Assembly (NCBI GenBank): GCA_963827065.1
Contig: CAWGZM010000002.1
Location: 1-64,000 of the forward strand
DNA: 64,000 bases
Origin: JACVRW01 sp963827065
GTDB taxonomy: Bacteria; Actinomycetota; Thermoleophilia; Solirubrobacterales; Thermoleophilaceae
Reading direction: 5' to 3'
Shown here: in pieces, positions 7,873 to 15,901 of the stretch
Position numbering within the stretch: the first letter of the stretch is position 1
How the letters are laid out: every line of letters starts with the position of its first letter
The notes under the pieces: model-generated
Told to the model about the DNA's origin: nothing
Seen by the model: the letters and a program-made list of their open reading frames with translations, nothing else
Databases searched by the model: none
Position numbers and translations under genes: made by a program

Positions 7873-10044
7873 TCAGGTCAGCGCCGCCGGGATGGCGCCC
7901 TCGTAGACCTCGCGCAGGCGCGCGACCGGAACCGTGAGCGAGGCCCCGATCGAGAGAGCCTCGCCGCCGACCTCGCCGATCACGAGGGCGCCCGGCAGCG
8001 CCTCGACGACAGCCCGCGGCCCGGACACGACGACGCCTCCCGGTCCCTCGCCGAACAGCGTGGCGTCGTCCGCGGCGGCGAGCCCGATGCGCGCGCCGAT
8101 CCGGCCCTCGATGCAGCACTCAGCGAGCGCGCAGGCGAGCCCACCCTCGCTGACGTCATGCGCGCTCGCGAGCGCGCCCGCGCGCGCCGCCTCCCGCAGC
8201 GCGGCGAGCCCAGCAGCCTGCTCGGCAAGGTCGAGCGGCGGCAGCCTGCGTGCCAGCCGCCCGCGCAGCTTCTCGAGCTCGGAGCCCTCGAGCGCCGGCG
8301 CAAACGGCCCCAGCAGCGCGACCGCGTGGCCTTCCTCGGCAAACCCCACGCCGGGCGCGCGCCCCGGGTCGGGCAGCTTGCCGACCATGCCGACAATCGG
8401 GGTCGGGTAGATCGGCCCGCCGCCGCCCTCGTTGTAGAGCGACACGTTGCCGCCCACCACCGGCACGCCGAGCGCGAGGCAGGCGTCGCGCAGGCCCTCG
8501 ACGGCGCGCGTCAGCTGCCAGGCGATGTGCGGCTTCTCGGGATTCCCGAAGTTGAGGCAATTGGTGAGGCCGAGGGGCTCGGCTCCGACACACGCGAGGT
8601 TGCGCGCACACTCGAGCACCGCCTCGACCGCGCCTGTGTACGGATCGCAGGCGACGCGCCGGCCGTTGCCGTCGATCGAGACCGCGAGCGCCCCGCTGCC
8701 GCCGTCGCCCGCGAGCATCAGCACGGCGGCGTCCGCCGCGCCCGGCCTGCGCGCCGTGCGCGAGCCGACGATCGAGTCGTACTGCTCGAAGACGTGGCGC
8801 TTGGAGGCGATGTTCGGCGAGCCGAGCAGCGCGAGCAGCGTCTCCTCGGCCGGGCTGTCCTCCGCGAGGCGCGCCGGCGGGTCCGCGTAGAGCGGCCCCT
8901 CGGGCTCGACCGGCTCGAGGTCGTACAGCGGGCAGTCGTCGACGAGCGCCTCGACCGGCATGTCGCCGACGAGCTCGTCGCCGTGGAAGACACGCAGATG
9001 GCGCGTATCGGTGACCTCGCCGATCGGCGTCGCGCGCACCTCCCAGCGCTCGCACAGGTCGAGCACGTCCGCGAGCCGCTCGGGCTCTACCACGCACAGC
9101 ATCCGCTCCTGCGACTCGGAGATCATGATCTCGAAGGGCTCCAGGTCGGGCTCGCGGAGCGGGACCCGCGATACGTCGATGTCGAGCCCTACCTCGCCCT
9201 TCGACGCCATCTCGGACGAGGAGGAGGAGAGCCCCGCCGCACCAAGATCCTGCAGCGAGCGCAGCAGGCCGCGCTCGAGCAGCTCGAGGCAGCACTCGAC
9301 GAGCTTCGACTCCTCGAACGGATCCCCGATCTGCACGCTCGGGCGCTTCGAGGCGTCCTCCTCCGAGAGCTCCGCGCTCGCAAGCACCGAGGCGCCGCCG
9401 ATGCCGTCGCGGCCGGTGCGGGCGCCGAGCAGCACCAGCACGTTCCCGACGCCGGCGGCGGCGCTGCGGATCAGGGCCTCCTGCCGCGTGAGCCCCACGC
9501 ACATGGCGTTGACGAGGCAGTTCTGCTCGTAGGCGGGCTCGAACATGACCTCGCCGCCGACGGTGGGGACGCCGATCGAGTTGCCGTAGTGGCCGATCCC
9601 CTTGACCGCGCCCTCGAACAGGTAGCGCGAGCGGGCCGAGTCGAGCTCGCCGAAGCGCAGCGAGTCGAGCACGGCGATCGGGCGGGCGCCGACCGCGAAG
9701 ATGTCGCGCAGGATGCCGCCCACGCCGGTGGCGGCGCCCTGGAAGGGCTCGACCGCGCTCGGGTGGTTGTGCGACTCGACCTTGAAGGCCACCGCCAGAC
9801 CGTCCCCGGCGTCAACCACGCCGGCGTTCTCGCCGGGCCCCATCAGCAGGTGCGGCCCTTCCGTCGGGAGCAACCGCAGCAGCTTCTTCGAGTGCTTGTA
9901 CGCGCAGTGCTCGGACCACATGAGCGAGAAGACGGCCAGCTCGAGCGGATTCGGCTCGCGCCCGAGGCGCGCGCATATCCCCTCGTACTCCGAGTCGGTG
10001 AGGCCGAGCTCGCGATGTCGGGCGGCGGAGGCCGCCTCGCTCAC
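7873..10044 (-). CDS. purL: Phosphoribosylformylglycinamidine synthase, small PurL subunit
   Basis: 723 aa. This is the ATP-dependent synthetase component of the three-part FGAM synthase (PurS, PurQ, PurL), with length typical of the small PurL type rather than the about 1,300-aa fused form. Two AIRS-like halves are visible: the first has SEHCAYKHSKK and the NHPSAVEPFQGAATGVGG signature, the second has NCLNFGNPEKP and a VVGGNVSLYNE segment. GTG at 10044 overlaps the purQ stop (GTGA) and directly precedes the conserved N-terminus. Confidence 0.97.
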   Translation of the reverse strand: MSEAASAARHRELGLTDSEYEGICARLGREPNPLELAVFSLMWSEHCAYKHSKKLLRLLPTEGPHLLMGPGENAGVVDAGDGLAVAFKVESHNHPSAVEPFQGAATGVGGILRDIFAVGARPIAVLDSLRFGELDSARSRYLFEGAVKGIGHYGNSIGVPTVGGEVMFEPAYEQNCLVNAMCVGLTRQEALIRSAAAGVGNVLVLLGARTGRDGIGGASVLASAELSEEDASKRPSVQIGDPFEESKLVECCLELLERGLLRSLQDLGAAGLSSSSSEMASKGEVGLDIDVSRVPLREPDLEPFEIMISESQERMLCVVEPERLADVLDLCERWEVRATPIGEVTDTRHLRVFHGDELVGDMPVEALVDDCPLYDLEPVEPEGPLYADPPARLAEDSPAEETLLALLGSPNIASKRHVFEQYDSIVGSRTARRPGAADAAVLMLAGDGGSGALAVSIDGNGRRVACDPYTGAVEAVLECARNLACVGAEPLGLTNCLNFGNPEKPHIAWQLTRAVEGLRDACLALGVPVVGGNVSLYNEGGGGPIYPTPIVGMVGKLPDPGRAPGVGFAEEGHAVALLGPFAPALEGSELEKLRGRLARRLPPLDLAEQAAGLAALREAARAGALASAHDVSEGGLACALAECCIEGRIGARIGLAAADDATLFGEGPGGVVVSGPRAVVEALPGALVIGEVGGEALSIGASLTVPVARLREVYEGAIPAALT

Positions 10045-10691
10045 GCGGGGACCATCGCGAGCGATTCGAACAGCCGCCCGCCGTCTGCGGACCCGGTGAG
10101 CGGGTCGACGGCGTGCTCGGGATGCGGCATGAGGCCCATGACGTTGCGCCCGGCGTTGCAGACACCGGCGATGTCGTCCATGGCGCCGTTCGGGTTCTGG
10201 CCCTGCGCGTAGCGCAGCACGACCTGATCCTCCGGCAGCGTGCCCAGCGGAGCGAAGTAGCGCCCGGTGGTGTGCTTGACCGGGATCGAGAGCCGGTCGC
10301 CCTGCTCGCAGGTGCGCGTGAAGACGGTATCGGTGGCCTCGACGACCACCTCGACCTGGCGGCAGACGAAGCGCAGCGAGTCGTTTGGCAGCAGCGCGCC
10401 GGGCAGCAGGCCCGCCTCGCACAGCACCTGGAAGCCGTTGCAGATGCCGAAGACGGGGCCGCCGTCGCCCGCGAAGTCCATGACCGCCTCCATCATCGGC
10501 GAGAAGCGAGCGATCGCGCCGACGCGCAGGTAGTCGCCGTACGAGAAGCCGCCCGGCACCACGACGGCGTCGATGCCGGTGAGGTCGCGGTCGCCGTGCC
10601 AGAGCAGCTCGGCGTCGCCGAAGCGGCGACAGGCGTGCAGCGCGTCGACCTCGTCGCAGGAACCGGGGAAGCGGACCACGCCGAACCTCAC
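10041..10691 (-). CDS. purQ: Phosphoribosylformylglycinamidine synthase, PurQ glutaminase subunit
   Basis: 216 aa, class I glutamine amidotransferase that supplies ammonia to PurL. The nucleophile Cys84 lies in FGICNGFQ, and His190/Glu192 in LMPHPEH complete the triad. GTG at 10691 overlaps the purS stop by 4 nt; the C-terminal stop overlaps the purL start. The protein begins with the family-typical RFGVVRFPGS. Confidence 0.97.
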   Translation of the reverse strand: MRFGVVRFPGSCDEVDALHACRRFGDAELLWHGDRDLTGIDAVVVPGGFSYGDYLRVGAIARFSPMMEAVMDFAGDGGPVFGICNGFQVLCEAGLLPGALLPNDSLRFVCRQVEVVVEATDTVFTRTCEQGDRLSIPVKHTTGRYFAPLGTLPEDQVVLRYAQGQNPNGAMDDIAGVCNAGRNVMGLMPHPEHAVDPLTGSADGGRLFESLAMVPA

Positions 10692-10972
10692 GCGTTCGAC
10701 CTCCGCGGGGCATCCAGCCCCGCGTTCTGATGATGTCGACGGGCCTCCGGCCCGTCGACATTGATCTCGTAGTCCTCGATGAGCGGGTTCGCCAGGAGGC
10801 GCTCGCACATCTCCGGAAGCGTTCCCGCGTCCTCCACGTCCAACTCGATCAGCCGGCCAACATGCACGTTCTGTACCCCCTCGAAGCCAAGCGCAGGCAG
10901 CGCCCGCTCGACGGCCTGGCCCTGTGGATCGAGGATGCCCTCCTTCGGGCGAATCAACACCCGCGCCCTCAT
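10688..10972 (-). CDS. purS: Phosphoribosylformylglycinamidine synthase, PurS subunit
   Basis: 94 aa. It bridges PurQ and PurL in the FGAM synthase complex. The N-terminus RARVLIRPKEGILDPQG and the central VQNVHVGRLIELDVE segment are diagnostic. ATG at 10972 overlaps the purC stop (ATGA), and a 7-residue longer start is possible but lacks homology. The last about 15 residues (EARRHHQNAGLDAPRRSNA) extend past the usual PurS end and are basic. Confidence 0.95.
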   Translation of the reverse strand: MRARVLIRPKEGILDPQGQAVERALPALGFEGVQNVHVGRLIELDVEDAGTLPEMCERLLANPLIEDYEINVDGPEARRHHQNAGLDAPRRSNA

Positions 10973-11896
10973 ACCGCCGAGCGCTCCAGCCACTTCGAGA
11001 AGGGCTCGCCCGCGATCCGCTCGTACGCCTCGACGTAGCGCGCGCGCGTGCCCTCGACGACGTCGTCGGGCAGCTCCGGGGCGGGCGGGCGCTTGTCCCA
11101 GCCGGAGCCCGAGGCCCAGTCGCGCACGTACTGCTTGTCGAAGCTCGGCTGGCCGTGACCGGGCTCGTAGCCGTCGGCCGGCCAGAAGCGCGACGAGTCG
11201 GGCGTGAGCACCTCGTCACCGAGCACGATGGTCCCGTCGGCGCGGCGGCCGAACTCGAACTTCGTGTCCGCGAGGATGATCCCGCGCTCGCGCGCGTGCT
11301 CGGCGCCGCGCCGGTAGATCTCGATCGAGAGGCGGCGCAGCTCCTCGAGCAAGGCACGATCGCCCACGATCTCGGCGGCGCGCTCGAAGTCGACGTTCTC
11401 GTCGTGGTCGCCGAGCTCCGCCTTCGTGGCGGGGGTGAAGATCGGCTCGGGAAGCTGCTCGGACTCGACTCAGCCCGGCCGGCAGCTCGATTCCGCAGAC
11501 GGCGCCGGTCGCCTGGTAGTCCTTCCAGCCCGACCCCGTGATGTAGCCGCGCACGACGCACTCGACGGGCACCATCTCGAGCCGCTCGACCAGCATCGCG
11601 CGTCCCGCGTACTCCTCGGGGACGTCCGTGTAGGAGACGAGATGGTTCGCGCAGACGTCGCCCAGGCGGTCGAGCCAGAACGCGGTCAGACCGGTGAGAA
11701 CCTTGCCCTTGTCGGGGATCGGCGTCGGATGGACGACGTCGTACGTCGAGATGCGATCGGAGGCGACAAGCAGCAGGCGATCCTCGCCCACGGCGTAAAT
11801 GTCCCTCACCTTCCCGCTGGTCAGGTGCGTGAGAGAGGCGGCATCGCTCACTGCGCCGAATCTATCAACGGCCCCCGACTGGTCGACCGTCGACAT
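10969..11896 (-). pseudogene. purC: SAICAR synthetase, interrupted by a one-base frameshift
   Basis: The first part (11896 down to about 11469) encodes THLTSGKVRDIYAVG, ASDRISTYDVV and TGSGWKDYQATGAVCG. The remainder (about 11467 to 10969) continues in another frame with LPEPIFTPATKAELGDHDEN, TKFEFG and the C-terminal FSKWL. Together they make a full-length PurC of about 308 aa. The break falls in the minus-strand sequence CTGAGTCGAGTCC: removing one base (for instance the extra A near 11468 on the plus strand) restores a perfect family sequence. Everything else is intact and the overlap with purS is preserved, so a sequencing or assembly error is the likeliest cause; real loss would leave a hole in the pathway. 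Confidence 0.9.
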
Positions 11897-11901
11897 TCGT
11901 T

Positions 11902-11918
11902 GTAACCACGCTGGTTAC
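11902..11918. promoter_or_regulatory. Palindrome GTAACCA-CGC-TGGTTAC upstream of purC
   Basis: Perfect 7-bp arms with a 3-nt spacer, starting 6 bp upstream of the purC ATG. It lies in the divergent gap between purC and the exported beta-propeller gene. Its size and symmetry fit a dimeric repressor site. I cannot name the regulator. Confidence 0.4.
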
Positions 11919-11986
11919 GGTAGTTTCCCCTCGCCGGGGTCGTTAATGGACTGCCGAACTCGGCTGGCCCCGACTTGGAAACTCGC

Positions 11987-13900
11987 ATGCATTCACGACG
12001 AATCGCCGCCGTCGCACTGGCCCTCTGCGCACTCGCCCCTGCCGCGGCCCATGCCGCGCGCACCGCCTATGTCGCAGACGACGCGGACGTGACCGCCCAG
12101 CTCATGGTCGGCCCGGGCGGCGCGCTTGCGCCGCTCGTCCCGCCCCAGCTCGACACCGATTCGCCGCGGCGCCTCACGATGACCCCGGACGGGACCTCGC
12201 TCTACATCACCGCCGGGCCGCCCGGCCACGGCAGCGTCCTGCAGTACGACGTGGCTGCTGACGGCACGGCGACCCCCAAGGCGGCGCCGGCAGTGGACGC
12301 GGGCGTGAAGCCGACGGCGATCGCGATCGACCCGGCCGGCCAGACGCTGTACGTGGCCGACAAGGGCAGCAACGACGTACGCCAGTACCACGTCGGCGCG
12401 GGCGGCGCGCTCGAGCCGCTCGCCACGGTCGTGCTGCACGGGTCGCCGGTCGGCCTCACCGTGGCTCCCGACGGGGCGCGCGTCTACCTGACTGTCGGCG
12501 GCTTCATCAAGTCGATGGAGGTCGGCGAGGACGGTGGGCTCGATCCCGCCACGCTCGACGCGACCAGGACCGGCGGACTCCTCTCGGACGTCGTGATCAC
12601 CCCCGACGGCGACCATCTCTACGCCTCGAGCGACGACGGCATATTCGGCTTCGAGGTCGGCGACGACGGCTCGCTCAGCCGGCTCGGCCCGCCGGCAACC
12701 GCCACCGGCGCAAAGGTCGGGTCGGTTGCCATCTCCGCCGACGGCAAGAGCCTCTACGCCGGGGTCGACTCCCGGGTGGGCGGCCGGCTTCTCCAGTTCA
12801 CCATCGGCGCGGGCGGATCACTCGTCCCCAAGGACCCGGCGAGCCTCGCAGTCGACGGCAAGCCCGGCGATCTCGCCATCACGCCCGACGGGCGCAGCCT
12901 GTACGTGGCCGCCGGCGATCTCGAGCTCTTCGATCTCGATGCGACCGGGCTCGCCAGCCCGAAGGCTTCGGGCGCCGTCGACCTGGCGAAGGCGACCGGT
13001 GTCGTCGTCAGCCCGAACCAGGCGCCGGTGGCGCGCTTCGAGGTCGCCGTGGCGCCCGCCGGCAGCGCGGTCAGCTTCGACGCGGGCACGGCCTCCGATT
13101 CGGACGGCTCGATCACTCGCTATGACTGGAACTTCGGTGACGGCAACACGCTCCCGAATGGCGGCCCGCAGGTCGCACACGTCTATGCGCAGCCGGGCGC
13201 GTACGAGGCCACGCTCGTGGTGACAGACAACGAGGGCGCCTCGACGCTCACGATCTTCACCGGCAACTCGGTGCTGGGCAACGGCTCGCCCGCCGCAACG
13301 ACCAGCCGGCTAGTGGTGGTGAGCGCGCCCGAGCTGCCGCTTCCCGCGCCGATCCCGGCGCAACCGGCCCGTCCGGTGCTCGGCGAGAGCGTGATCGTCG
13401 AGCCTGCCGCCGGCCGCGTGCGTGTGCGCCTGCCCGGCCAAGGAACCTTCGTCAACCTGCGCAGCCTGCGGGTGATTCCCGTCGGCTCGCTTGTCGACAC
13501 CCGCCGCGGCAAGGCCCTTCTGAGCAGCGTGCGGGACCGCTCAGGCAGCGTTCAGCAGGGGCACTTCTCGAAGGGGGTCTTCCAGGTGCGCCAGCGGCGC
13601 TCCGAGCGCTACCTGACGGAGCTCGTACTGCGCGGGGAGATCGGGCCGTGCCCGGAGAGCGGGAGCGCGACCGCCTCTGCGCGGGCAAGCCGGAAGCTCT
13701 GGGGCAACGGCAACGGCCGCTTCCGAACCCGTGGCCGTTACTCGTCGGGAGCGGTGCGCGGAACCCGCTGGCTGGTGGCCGACACGTGCGACGGGACGCT
13801 CACCGTGGTCCGGCGCGGGCGCGTGGCGGTGCGCGACTTCACACGCGACATCACCACTGTGCTCGAGAAGGGCGAGCGCTACCTGGCGCGTCCGCGCTAG
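11987..13900 (+). CDS. Exported YVTN-type beta-propeller / PKD domain protein
   Basis: 637 aa. The signal peptide is residues about 1-22 (basic start, hydrophobic core, AAAHA). Residues about 30-345 hold repeats of the lactonase/YVTN propeller type, with recurring TPDGTSLYI, DPAGQTLYVADKG and SADGKSLYAG strands. A PKD domain follows (about 348-445; YDWNFGDG). The last about 180 residues (GTFVNLRSLRVIPVGS to YLARPR) form a separate domain with RGTRWLVADTCDGTLT, a pattern I recall at the C-terminus of many exported proteins in Thermoleophilia. ATG 11987 is preferred over TTG 11975 because it gives a clean signal peptide. Its TAG stop shares the tetranucleotide CTAG with the convergent cupredoxin gene. 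Function unknown; a surface or adhesion role is a guess. Confidence 0.8.
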   Translation: MHSRRIAAVALALCALAPAAAHAARTAYVADDADVTAQLMVGPGGALAPLVPPQLDTDSPRRLTMTPDGTSLYITAGPPGHGSVLQYDVAADGTATPKAAPAVDAGVKPTAIAIDPAGQTLYVADKGSNDVRQYHVGAGGALEPLATVVLHGSPVGLTVAPDGARVYLTVGGFIKSMEVGEDGGLDPATLDATRTGGLLSDVVITPDGDHLYASSDDGIFGFEVGDDGSLSRLGPPATATGAKVGSVAISADGKSLYAGVDSRVGGRLLQFTIGAGGSLVPKDPASLAVDGKPGDLAITPDGRSLYVAAGDLELFDLDATGLASPKASGAVDLAKATGVVVSPNQAPVARFEVAVAPAGSAVSFDAGTASDSDGSITRYDWNFGDGNTLPNGGPQVAHVYAQPGAYEATLVVTDNEGASTLTIFTGNSVLGNGSPAATTSRLVVVSAPELPLPAPIPAQPARPVLGESVIVEPAAGRVRVRLPGQGTFVNLRSLRVIPVGSLVDTRRGKALLSSVRDRSGSVQQGHFSKGVFQVRQRRSERYLTELVLRGEIGPCPESGSATASARASRKLWGNGNGRFRTRGRYSSGAVRGTRWLVADTCDGTLTVVRRGRVAVRDFTRDITTVLEKGERYLARPR

Positions 13901-14538
13901 GGCTGCGGCTCCACGCGCAGGGTCGCCGTCATGCCGGCCTCGGCGTGGCCGGTCAGTGAGCAGAAGAGCGTGTAGCGGCCGGCTGCCAACTCGATGCCCG
14001 CCGCCGGGTAGCCACCCGGGTCGGTCTCCGGGAAATGGTGCAGGGGCGCACCCCCGCCCTCGGGCTGCACGACCAGGTCGTGGGGGTCCTCGCCCTTGTT
14101 GCGCAGCTCGACGGTGACGAGCCCTGCGCCGACGAGCGGGCGCGAGAGCGCGAGCCGCCACTCGGTCGCGGTCACCGCCACGTAATCGGGGAGCGGCTGG
14201 GGAGCAGTGGGCGTGCCGGGCGCGCCCGGGTTCCCGGGGAGAGGCCCGGGGCCGCGCGTCCCCGGCGACGCGCCGCCGCCGACGTCCACGAGCCGGTCGA
14301 AGGCGCGGGGTGCGACACGCAGGCCGAGCCGCGTGCGCCGGCAGGCCCGACGGCGGACCTTCGCCCGGCGCGTACGCGAGGGGGCGCAGCGCTGTGCCTT
14401 GCGCGCGTGGCGCTCGGCCCCCGTCACGGCGCCGGGCTTGGCCGTCGCCGCGGCGTCCGCTCCCGCGTGCCCGGGCCCCGGCGCGCCGAGCGGCAGCGCC
14501 GTCGCCACGAGGAGCGCGATCGCCGCGCGGGCGCTCAC
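13897..14538 (-). CDS. Exported cupredoxin-like protein with basic linker
   Basis: 213 aa. The signal peptide is about residues 1-25. Next comes an Arg/Lys-rich Cys-containing segment (about 40-75), a Gly/Pro linker, and a C-terminal cupredoxin domain with likely type-1 copper ligands: His in DPHDLVV, then Cys, His and Met in LFCSLTGHAEAGM. Such domains carry electrons or bind copper outside the cell. GTG 14538 overlaps the stop of the DUF1501 gene (GTGA), so it is the third gene of a DUF1800-DUF1501-cupredoxin operon. The stop shares CTAG (13897-13900) with the opposing gene. Confidence 0.78.
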   Translation of the reverse strand: MSARAAIALLVATALPLGAPGPGHAGADAAATAKPGAVTGAERHARKAQRCAPSRTRRAKVRRRACRRTRLGLRVAPRAFDRLVDVGGGASPGTRGPGPLPGNPGAPGTPTAPQPLPDYVAVTATEWRLALSRPLVGAGLVTVELRNKGEDPHDLVVQPEGGGAPLHHFPETDPGGYPAAGIELAAGRYTLFCSLTGHAEAGMTATLRVEPQP

Positions 14539-15899
14539 TGCAACACGAGCTGCGGGCGCGTGAACGAGCCCGCGTTCGGGATGATCCCGTCCGCGCCCAC
14601 GCCGAGCCATTGCTCGAGGAGCGCGGAGTACACGCCCCGGAAGTCCGCGGTGTGGCGCAGGTTGCTGCGGTTGTCGAGCTGCGCGAGCCCCGGGAAACCC
14701 CCTACCAGCTCCCCGCTCGCCTGCGACCCGATCACGAAGCCCGCGCCCGCCGCGCCGTGGTCGGTGCCGCCCGCGTTCTCCTGCGGCCTGCGTCCGAACT
14801 CGCTCCACACGTGCACGAGCACGCGGTCGGCTAGGCCGGTCGCCTCGAGATCGCGCTGGAAGGCGCGCAGCGAGTCGCCGACCTCCTGCAGGTCGGGCGG
14901 CAGCGTCGCGAGCTGGTTCGCGTGCGTGTCGTAGCCGCCCGACTCGAGCGCGACCAGCTTCAGTGGGAGTCCAGCCTGCAGCAGCTTGACGATCCACGCG
15001 AGCCGCCTGCCGAAGGAGGTGTTCGGGTAGCCGGCGGGCAGCGTGATCGCGGTGTTGAACGGGGCGAGCTGCTCGCGCAGGCGCCCCGTGGCGGCGACGG
15101 CGGTCCGCGCCTGGCTCAGGCCGGTGTCGCTCGTCTGCGGGTCGCCCATGTCCGTGAACGCGTCGAGCATGCCGTTGTAGACCGAGCCGACGTCGTTCGC
15201 GTAGAAGTCGTATTCGTCAGGCTGTGAGACCGTCGCGATCGGCACGTCGCGCGCCGCCATCGAGGGCTGCAGGTCCCAGCCGAGCGTGAGGCCCTGGAGC
15301 GGGTTGTCGGCCGCGCCGTGGCGATCGAGGTAGCGGCCGAGCCAGCCCCAGCGCCCGAACGGGTTGACCTCGCCGACCTCCCAGTAGTGGCGGCTGGTGA
15401 AGTGAGACTGGTTGGGGTCGGTGTAGCCGATCGCCGGCATGACGGTCACCTTCTCCTCCGCGTCGAGCTCGGCGAGGCCCGCCAGCGCCGGGTGCCAGCG
15501 CAGCGTGGGGTCGAGCCGCACGCCCGCGCCCTGGCCCTCCGGCAGGCCCAGCTCGGGCCGCAGGCTCGCGTACTGCGGGTGGTTCGCCTGCGTGGGAGCC
15601 AGCAGCGTGAGCGAATCGGCGCCGCCCGACAGGAAAACCGAGACGAGCACCCGCTCGCCGGAGGCCTGGGCCGCCGCACTCGAGATGCCCTCCTCGAACT
15701 CGCGCGGGCCCATGCCGGCCGCGCCGTACACGGCCAGCGCGAGCCCCGCCGAACGCGAGATGAACGACCGTCGCGACAGGCCGGTGCCGGCCGGCAGCGG
15801 CATGCCGTTCTCGATCGCCGGCAGCCCGCGCCCCGCCTCGGCGGCGGCGCGCCGCAGGATCTGGGTCCGGGAGTAGTCGTTGCATCCGCAGTTCGGCAT
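14535..15899 (-). CDS. DUF1501 family protein with Tat-type signal
   Basis: 454 aa. DUF1501 proteins resemble sulfatase/alkaline-phosphatase-fold enzymes and are nearly always next to DUF1800 genes. A twin-arginine motif SRRSFISRSAG starts near residue 42 and precedes a hydrophobic stretch, so export by Tat is expected. Family motifs include LSGGADSLTLLAP, GGYDTHANQ and WSEFGRRPQENAGGTDHG. The first about 40 residues contain two cysteines (NCGCNDYSR). ATG 15899 lies 2 nt after the DUF1800 stop. Biochemical function is not established. Confidence 0.88.
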   Translation of the reverse strand: MPNCGCNDYSRTQILRRAAAEAGRGLPAIENGMPLPAGTGLSRRSFISRSAGLALAVYGAAGMGPREFEEGISSAAAQASGERVLVSVFLSGGADSLTLLAPTQANHPQYASLRPELGLPEGQGAGVRLDPTLRWHPALAGLAELDAEEKVTVMPAIGYTDPNQSHFTSRHYWEVGEVNPFGRWGWLGRYLDRHGAADNPLQGLTLGWDLQPSMAARDVPIATVSQPDEYDFYANDVGSVYNGMLDAFTDMGDPQTSDTGLSQARTAVAATGRLREQLAPFNTAITLPAGYPNTSFGRRLAWIVKLLQAGLPLKLVALESGGYDTHANQLATLPPDLQEVGDSLRAFQRDLEATGLADRVLVHVWSEFGRRPQENAGGTDHGAAGAGFVIGSQASGELVGGFPGLAQLDNRSNLRHTADFRGVYSALLEQWLGVGADGIIPNAGSFTRPQLVLQ

Positions 15900-15901
15900 G
15901 G

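Noticed and set aside
7873..10761. A 962-aa PurL including the purQ region
   Set aside because: The upstream part is a shadow frame of purQ; GTG 10044 precedes the conserved PurL start and overlaps the purQ stop.
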